Assembly: GCF_010993965.1 (NCBI RefSeq)
Contig: NZ_WIXM01000001.1
Location: 124,001-188,000, forward strand
Origin: Gracilibacillus sp. YIM 98692
Lineage (GTDB): Bacteria > Bacillota > Bacilli > Bacillales > Amphibacillaceae
Reading direction: 5' to 3'
DNA length: 64,000 nucleotides
Position numbers and translations under genes: made by a program. The notes beneath the pieces were generated by a model. It did no database searches. It saw nothing but the letters and a program-made list of their open reading frames with translations, and was not told where the DNA came from. The number at the start of each line of letters is the position of its first letter. The stretch's first letter is position 1. Shown here in pieces: positions 60,551-64,000 of the stretch.

Positions 60551-61522
60551 TTATTCGTATATTCTATTATGAACATTTGACTTCCAAGAACGGTAGTCAT
60601 GGACAGCAATTCCTCCAAAACCTGGATGACCTGCAAAATGATTTTCCAGTTGATTCAATTCCTGCTTCATTACGCTAGGAGGAGTATCATAAAAAGTAGT
60701 ATGACTACCTTCATTTGTTTTGATAACATTCACACCAATAACAACCGATTTGTTATGGTTAGCGGCTTGTTCAATAAGAGGAGATGAAATAGATTTAATC
60801 CCATTCTTACCCTCTGCAAAATCTCGATAAGCCATAATCGTGATGGAATCTAGCTTTGAGATCATCCATTCACCAACATTCCTATCTTCCCCTGGTATTT
60901 GAACTTTGTAAATCCAAAACGGGAAATCTCCACTTATGTTCAGTTCTACATCAGATTTAACCTGTTTCGTAAGATGGTTCATATTATCCAGCCACTGGTT
61001 AATAACATCCTCCTGATCACTCTTCCACTTTGGTAATAGATAGGGCTCAATATCGACATGAATCCCCTGGAACCTCTCCTCTTCTGAAACCTGACGATTA
61101 TAATTCTTGACAATGGAAACAAATTCATCTAAACTATCCTGATTTTTCGTTAAGGCCCAGTATGGATCACCGCCAAGTGCATACACTTTAATTTCTTCCT
61201 CAGCAGCTTTTTCGATAAATGATTGAACCTTTTCTTTTTCAAATTCCTCTAAGCTGACATGTAAATAAACTAAATTTACGCCTTGTTTTTTGGCAAATGA
61301 AATAAGATCCTCATCACTTTCATTCAATTCCTCAAGATCCCAGATCCATGTCACTTTCTCATAACTTTTCTGGTTGAAATAAACTCCTATTGATAGCAGG
61401 ATGATCAACACAGTGATGATGGCTAAGCATCCTTTCATCGTAAAAAATAAAGAAAAGACACTCTTCTCAAACAAAGACCCTTCTTTTTTGAAAGGTCTTT
61501 GTTTCTTATCGTTATTTAACAT
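60551..61522 (-). CDS. Membrane-anchored TIM-barrel (glycosidase-like) protein
   Basis: The ATG at 61522 lies inside the 3' end of the GlmU-like gene (11-bp overlap), indicating coupling; an upstream ATG is possible. The 323 residues include one helix (about 27-50, CLAIITVLIILLSIGVYF) and an outside domain with barrel motifs: VTWIWDLEELNES, VNLVYLHVSLEEF, YALGGDPYWAL, GIHVDIEPYLLPKW (a D-x-E pair on a strand), DSITIMAYRDF and GFGGIAVHDYRSW. The strand pattern and paired acids recall GH18-like hydrolases, but no family is certain. Its operon with GlmU-like and GlmS suggests amino-sugar polymer work. Confidence 0.7.
   Translation of the reverse strand: MLNNDKKQRPFKKEGSLFEKSVFSLFFTMKGCLAIITVLIILLSIGVYFNQKSYEKVTWIWDLEELNESDEDLISFAKKQGVNLVYLHVSLEEFEKEKVQSFIEKAAEEEIKVYALGGDPYWALTKNQDSLDEFVSIVKNYNRQVSEEERFQGIHVDIEPYLLPKWKSDQEDVINQWLDNMNHLTKQVKSDVELNISGDFPFWIYKVQIPGEDRNVGEWMISKLDSITIMAYRDFAEGKNGIKSISSPLIEQAANHNKSVVIGVNVIKTNEGSHTTFYDTPPSVMKQELNQLENHFAGHPGFGGIAVHDYRSWKSNVHNRIYE
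61472..61502 (-). repeat. Inverted repeat at the start of the TIM-barrel gene
   Basis: CAAAGACC and GGTCTTTG, with inner TTTC/GAAG, form a hairpin around six A on the minus strand just after the glmU-like stop. It lies inside the coding sequence of the next gene and has no T-tract, so it is more likely an mRNA structure than a terminator. Confidence 0.4.
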
Positions 61523-62492
61523 AAGACATGACACTTTTGTCATCCGTTTTAGAGGAATCTTGCTGTTTTTGAATATTGATTGAAGTATAATTCCAAAGCC
61601 TTATATCAGGTCCGACAATGCAATTATCTCCTATTTTCGTGTTCCCTTTTAATTCAGTACGAGGTTCAATCACCGTGTTCTTGCCTATTTTAACCTCCGC
61701 TTCGATATAAGTAGAAGAAGGTTCCATAACGGTAACACCATTGCTCGTATGGTACTCGATAATCCGCTTTTGCAAAATGTCCTTTGCGTGTGCTAGTTGC
61801 TCTGGATTATTAATCCCTAATCCTTCTTCAATGTCATATACGCTCGTAGCAGATATTTTTTCACCTTGATGCTTTAAGATCTCAATGACGTCAGGTAAAT
61901 AATATTCCTGTTGCTGGTTGTTAGTAGATACTTGTTCGAGCGCCCTAAATAACAACTTATTATCAAAACAAAAGATACCAGAGTTCACTTCACGTACTTC
62001 TCGCTCTTTTTCAGACGCATCTTTATGCTCTACGATCCGTAATACTTGTCCCTTCTCATCTCGAATGATGCGGCCATATCCCGAAGGATCTTCCGGAAGC
62101 ATCGTTAAAATGGTAGCAGCTGCGTTCGTCGTTCTGTGATGTTCCAGACATTTTCTTAAGGTTTTTTCTGTGATTAATGGAGTATCTCCCGTAATAATCA
62201 GCGTTGATCCTTGTTGATCGGCAAGTTGTTCATGGCACATTTTTACTGCATGTGCAGTACCTAGCTGCTCCTCTTGGTATGCATATTCTAAAGATGGTCC
62301 TAAGTGTTGTTTGATCATTTCTGATTGATGACCTATAACGGTAATGATTCGATCCATCGAAATACGCTGCAATTGATCAATCACGTGCTGTACCATCGGT
62401 TTACCACAAACATCGTGAAGAACCTTTGGTAAATCTGATTTCATTCTTGTACCTTTTCCAGCGGCTAATACAACAGCAAATGTTTGATTCAT
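61512..62492 (-). CDS. GlmU-like UDP-GlcNAc pyrophosphorylase lacking the acetyltransferase domain
   Basis: The start at 62492 follows GGGGGA, giving 326 residues. The N-terminal uridylyltransferase is complete: VVLAAGKGTRMKSDLPKVLH, TGDTPLI, then VNSGIFCFDNKLLFRALEQV. After the GVTVMEPSSTYIEAEVKIGK segment only about three hexapeptide turns remain, and the protein ends SSKTDDKSVMSYVK. Full GlmU is about 450 residues, so the acetyltransferase half is missing. It may be a paralogue that makes UDP-GlcNAc from GlcNAc-1-P, or a truncated gene. It is cotranscribed with the barrel protein and follows glmS. Confidence 0.85.
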   Translation of the reverse strand: MNQTFAVVLAAGKGTRMKSDLPKVLHDVCGKPMVQHVIDQLQRISMDRIITVIGHQSEMIKQHLGPSLEYAYQEEQLGTAHAVKMCHEQLADQQGSTLIITGDTPLITEKTLRKCLEHHRTTNAAATILTMLPEDPSGYGRIIRDEKGQVLRIVEHKDASEKEREVREVNSGIFCFDNKLLFRALEQVSTNNQQQEYYLPDVIEILKHQGEKISATSVYDIEEGLGINNPEQLAHAKDILQKRIIEYHTSNGVTVMEPSSTYIEAEVKIGKNTVIEPRTELKGNTKIGDNCIVGPDIRLWNYTSINIQKQQDSSKTDDKSVMSYVK

Positions 62493-62651
62493 TTTTTTGT
62501 CCCCCATTCTTCATCATCGATAGATGGATGATGGAGGAAGGTCTTCATTCACCCGTCTCCACCATCATTTGTTCATCGAGTTCTAGGTTTGTTCCTCACT
62601 CTAACATCAATGATTCTATTCATCTAAAGTCTTTTTTCTAAGTGAAATAGT

Positions 62652-64000
62652 CTATTCAACGGTGACACTTTTGGCAAGGTTTCGCGGCTTATCCACATCG
62701 TTTCCAAGAGCTAGGGATGTATAATAAGAGATTAATTGTAACGGGATAACCGTCAACAATGGAGTCAAGATAGACAAGGAATTAGGAATGTAGCAGCATT
62801 CATCTACATATTCCCATATATCCATTTTTCCTTCACCAGCAACCCCGAGTACTTGAGCACCACGTGCTTTTACTTCTTTAATATTTCCTAACATCTTCTC
62901 ACTGACTTCATCCTGAGTAATAAGGGCTATGATTGGAGTTCCTTCTTCAATTAAAGCAAGGGTTCCGTGCTTCAGCTCTCCAGCTGCATAAGCTTCCGAA
63001 TGAATATAGGAAATTTCTTTCAGCTTTAAAGACCCTTCCAGAGAAACTGGATAATCCAAACCTCTTCCAATAAAGAATACACTATTAGCATCCTTGATGG
63101 ATTCACTATACCAACGAATGCTGTTCGAATGGGTTAGAATTTCTTCAATCTTATTTGGAATCTCAGCAATAGATTGAAGCAACTGTTCGTGATAGTCATT
63201 GGAAATAGTTTGTTTTCTATCAGCAAGGTAAATACCTAACAAATAAAAGGTCAGAACTTGTGTGGTATAAGCTTTCGTAGAAGCAACTGCAATTTCTGGT
63301 CCTGCCATTGTCAAGATTACTTCATCTGCTTCACGGGCAATCGAGCTTCCGACCACATTTGTAATAGCAAGAACATGGGCCCCTAGATGTTTACTTTGAC
63401 GTAGTGCTGCCAAAGTATCAGCAGTTTCTCCTGATTGACTAACGACAATGACTAGTGTCTTCTCATTAACAATTGGGCGACGATAACGAAACTCAGAAGC
63501 TACCTCTACATCTACCGGAATTCGAGTTAATTCCTCAATAACATGCTTCCCGATTAAACCAGCGTGGTAAGCTGTTCCACAAGCTACGATGGTGATTTTA
63601 TCCCATTGTTTCACTTGTTGATCGGACCACTGTAATTCGTCAAATTCTACCGATACCTTATCCTTATTGAATCTTCCTGCCATCGTTTTTTGTAATGCTG
63701 TTGGCTGTTCATGAATTTCTTTCAACATAAAATGATCATAACCATTTTTCTCCGCTTGCTCCATATCCCAGTCTGGACGGAATAGATCACGGTTTAATTC
63801 TATTCCTGTCTCGGTTTCCAGAAGTGTCACATCTTCTTTTGTTAAAATAGCCATTTCTCCATCTTCTAAAATGTAAATGTCACGTGTATGTTCAAGAACA
63901 GCTGGAATATCTGAGCTTATCAATGCTTCTCCTTCTCCTGCTCCGATAATGAGAGGACTTGCTTCTCTTACCGCATAAAGGCGGTCTGGTTCATGCTCAG
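62652..64000 (-). CDS. glmS: Glutamine:fructose-6-phosphate aminotransferase, C-terminal part
   Basis: The gene enters from the right edge and ends at 62652, so the visible part is about 449 residues of an expected 600. It starts in the N-terminal amidotransferase tail (EHEPDRLYAVREASPLIIG) and includes both SIS domains: VACGTAYHAGLIGKHVIEEL, VSQSGETADTLAALR, EIAVASTKAYTTQVLTFYLL and FFIGRGLDYPVSLEGSLKLKE. It ends with PRNLAKSVTVE, the conserved C-terminus. GlmS makes glucosamine 6-phosphate for cell wall and exopolymers. The 159 bp to the GlmU-like gene hold an inverted sequence around 62510-62560 but no clear terminator, so they may be cotranscribed. Confidence 0.95.
   Translation of the reverse strand, partial: EHEPDRLYAVREASPLIIGAGEGEALISSDIPAVLEHTRDIYILEDGEMAILTKEDVTLLETETGIELNRDLFRPDWDMEQAEKNGYDHFMLKEIHEQPTALQKTMAGRFNKDKVSVEFDELQWSDQQVKQWDKITIVACGTAYHAGLIGKHVIEELTRIPVDVEVASEFRYRRPIVNEKTLVIVVSQSGETADTLAALRQSKHLGAHVLAITNVVGSSIAREADEVILTMAGPEIAVASTKAYTTQVLTFYLLGIYLADRKQTISNDYHEQLLQSIAEIPNKIEEILTHSNSIRWYSESIKDANSVFFIGRGLDYPVSLEGSLKLKEISYIHSEAYAAGELKHGTLALIEEGTPIIALITQDEVSEKMLGNIKEVKARGAQVLGVAGEGKMDIWEYVDECCYIPNSLSILTPLLTVIPLQLISYYTSLALGNDVDKPRNLAKSVTVE

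Overview
The window is low-GC Firmicute DNA with clear Bacillaceae gene content: a Bacillus-type mannitol PTS operon, YqcI/YcgG, YrdB, DUF3231 and DUF421 proteins, YesL-type DUF624, strong GGAGG ribosome binding sites and CcpA-type cre boxes. I infer a soil, saline or marine Bacillaceae of the Gracilibacillus/Virgibacillus/Oceanobacillus kind, but the species cannot be fixed from the sequence. No rRNA, tRNA, CRISPR array, complete prophage or intact insertion sequence was seen.

Layout. 0-4.6 kb: housekeeping genes (ferritin-like tail, alpha/beta hydrolase, DUF421 membrane protein, Maf, aldo/keto reductase, DHFR-like protein). 4.6-10.3 kb: a complete mannitol operon in the order mtlA-mtlR-mtlF-mtlD behind a cre box. 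10.3-14.6 kb: an unknown two-TM protein paired with a D-Ala-D-Ala dipeptidase, then malate:quinone oxidoreductase and a MarR regulator. 14.8 kb: a gamma-carbonic anhydrase with a Cys-rich N-terminal tail. 15.9-21.2 kb: a decaying stretch with four broken genes (lipoprotein remnant, frameshifted small membrane protein, maltose O-acetyltransferase with a nonsense codon, frameshifted Uma2 gene). Among them are a self-regulated MBL-TetR-YrdB operon and an MhqP-like DoxX gene behind two MhqR-like boxes. 22.8-41.1 kb: a carbohydrate region. It holds an AraC sensor-regulator, solute-binding protein, two permeases, DUF624, a sulfatase and a very large GH106-like hydrolase; after a His/Cys-rich repeat protein and an Hsp20-like protein come a second AraC, a GH3 enzyme and a GPH transporter. 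Together these suggest uptake and degradation of a sulfated, possibly rhamnose-containing glycan. 41.5-57.6 kb: transporters, an aminotransferase, a LacI regulator with a phosphomannose-isomerase-like enzyme and three matching operators, several lipoproteins and small membrane proteins, DUF3231 and a CPBP protease. 57.8-60.2 kb: GH4 alpha-galactosidase with an AraC regulator. 60.5-64 kb: glmS (cut by the window edge), a GlmU-like protein lacking its acetyltransferase domain, and a membrane-anchored TIM-barrel protein.

The least explained feature is a set of short tandem intergenic repeats. Three loci (about 3.9, 14.7 and 44.1 kb) carry 21-bp units that read LTDKxxK on the minus strand. A fourth (1.5 kb) has an unrelated 21-bp unit. 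Two loci (22.3-22.6 and 51.4-51.7 kb) carry a shared 51-bp unit, with a lone degenerate copy near 47.0 kb. All related copies have the same orientation, all lie between genes, and all periods are whole multiples of three.
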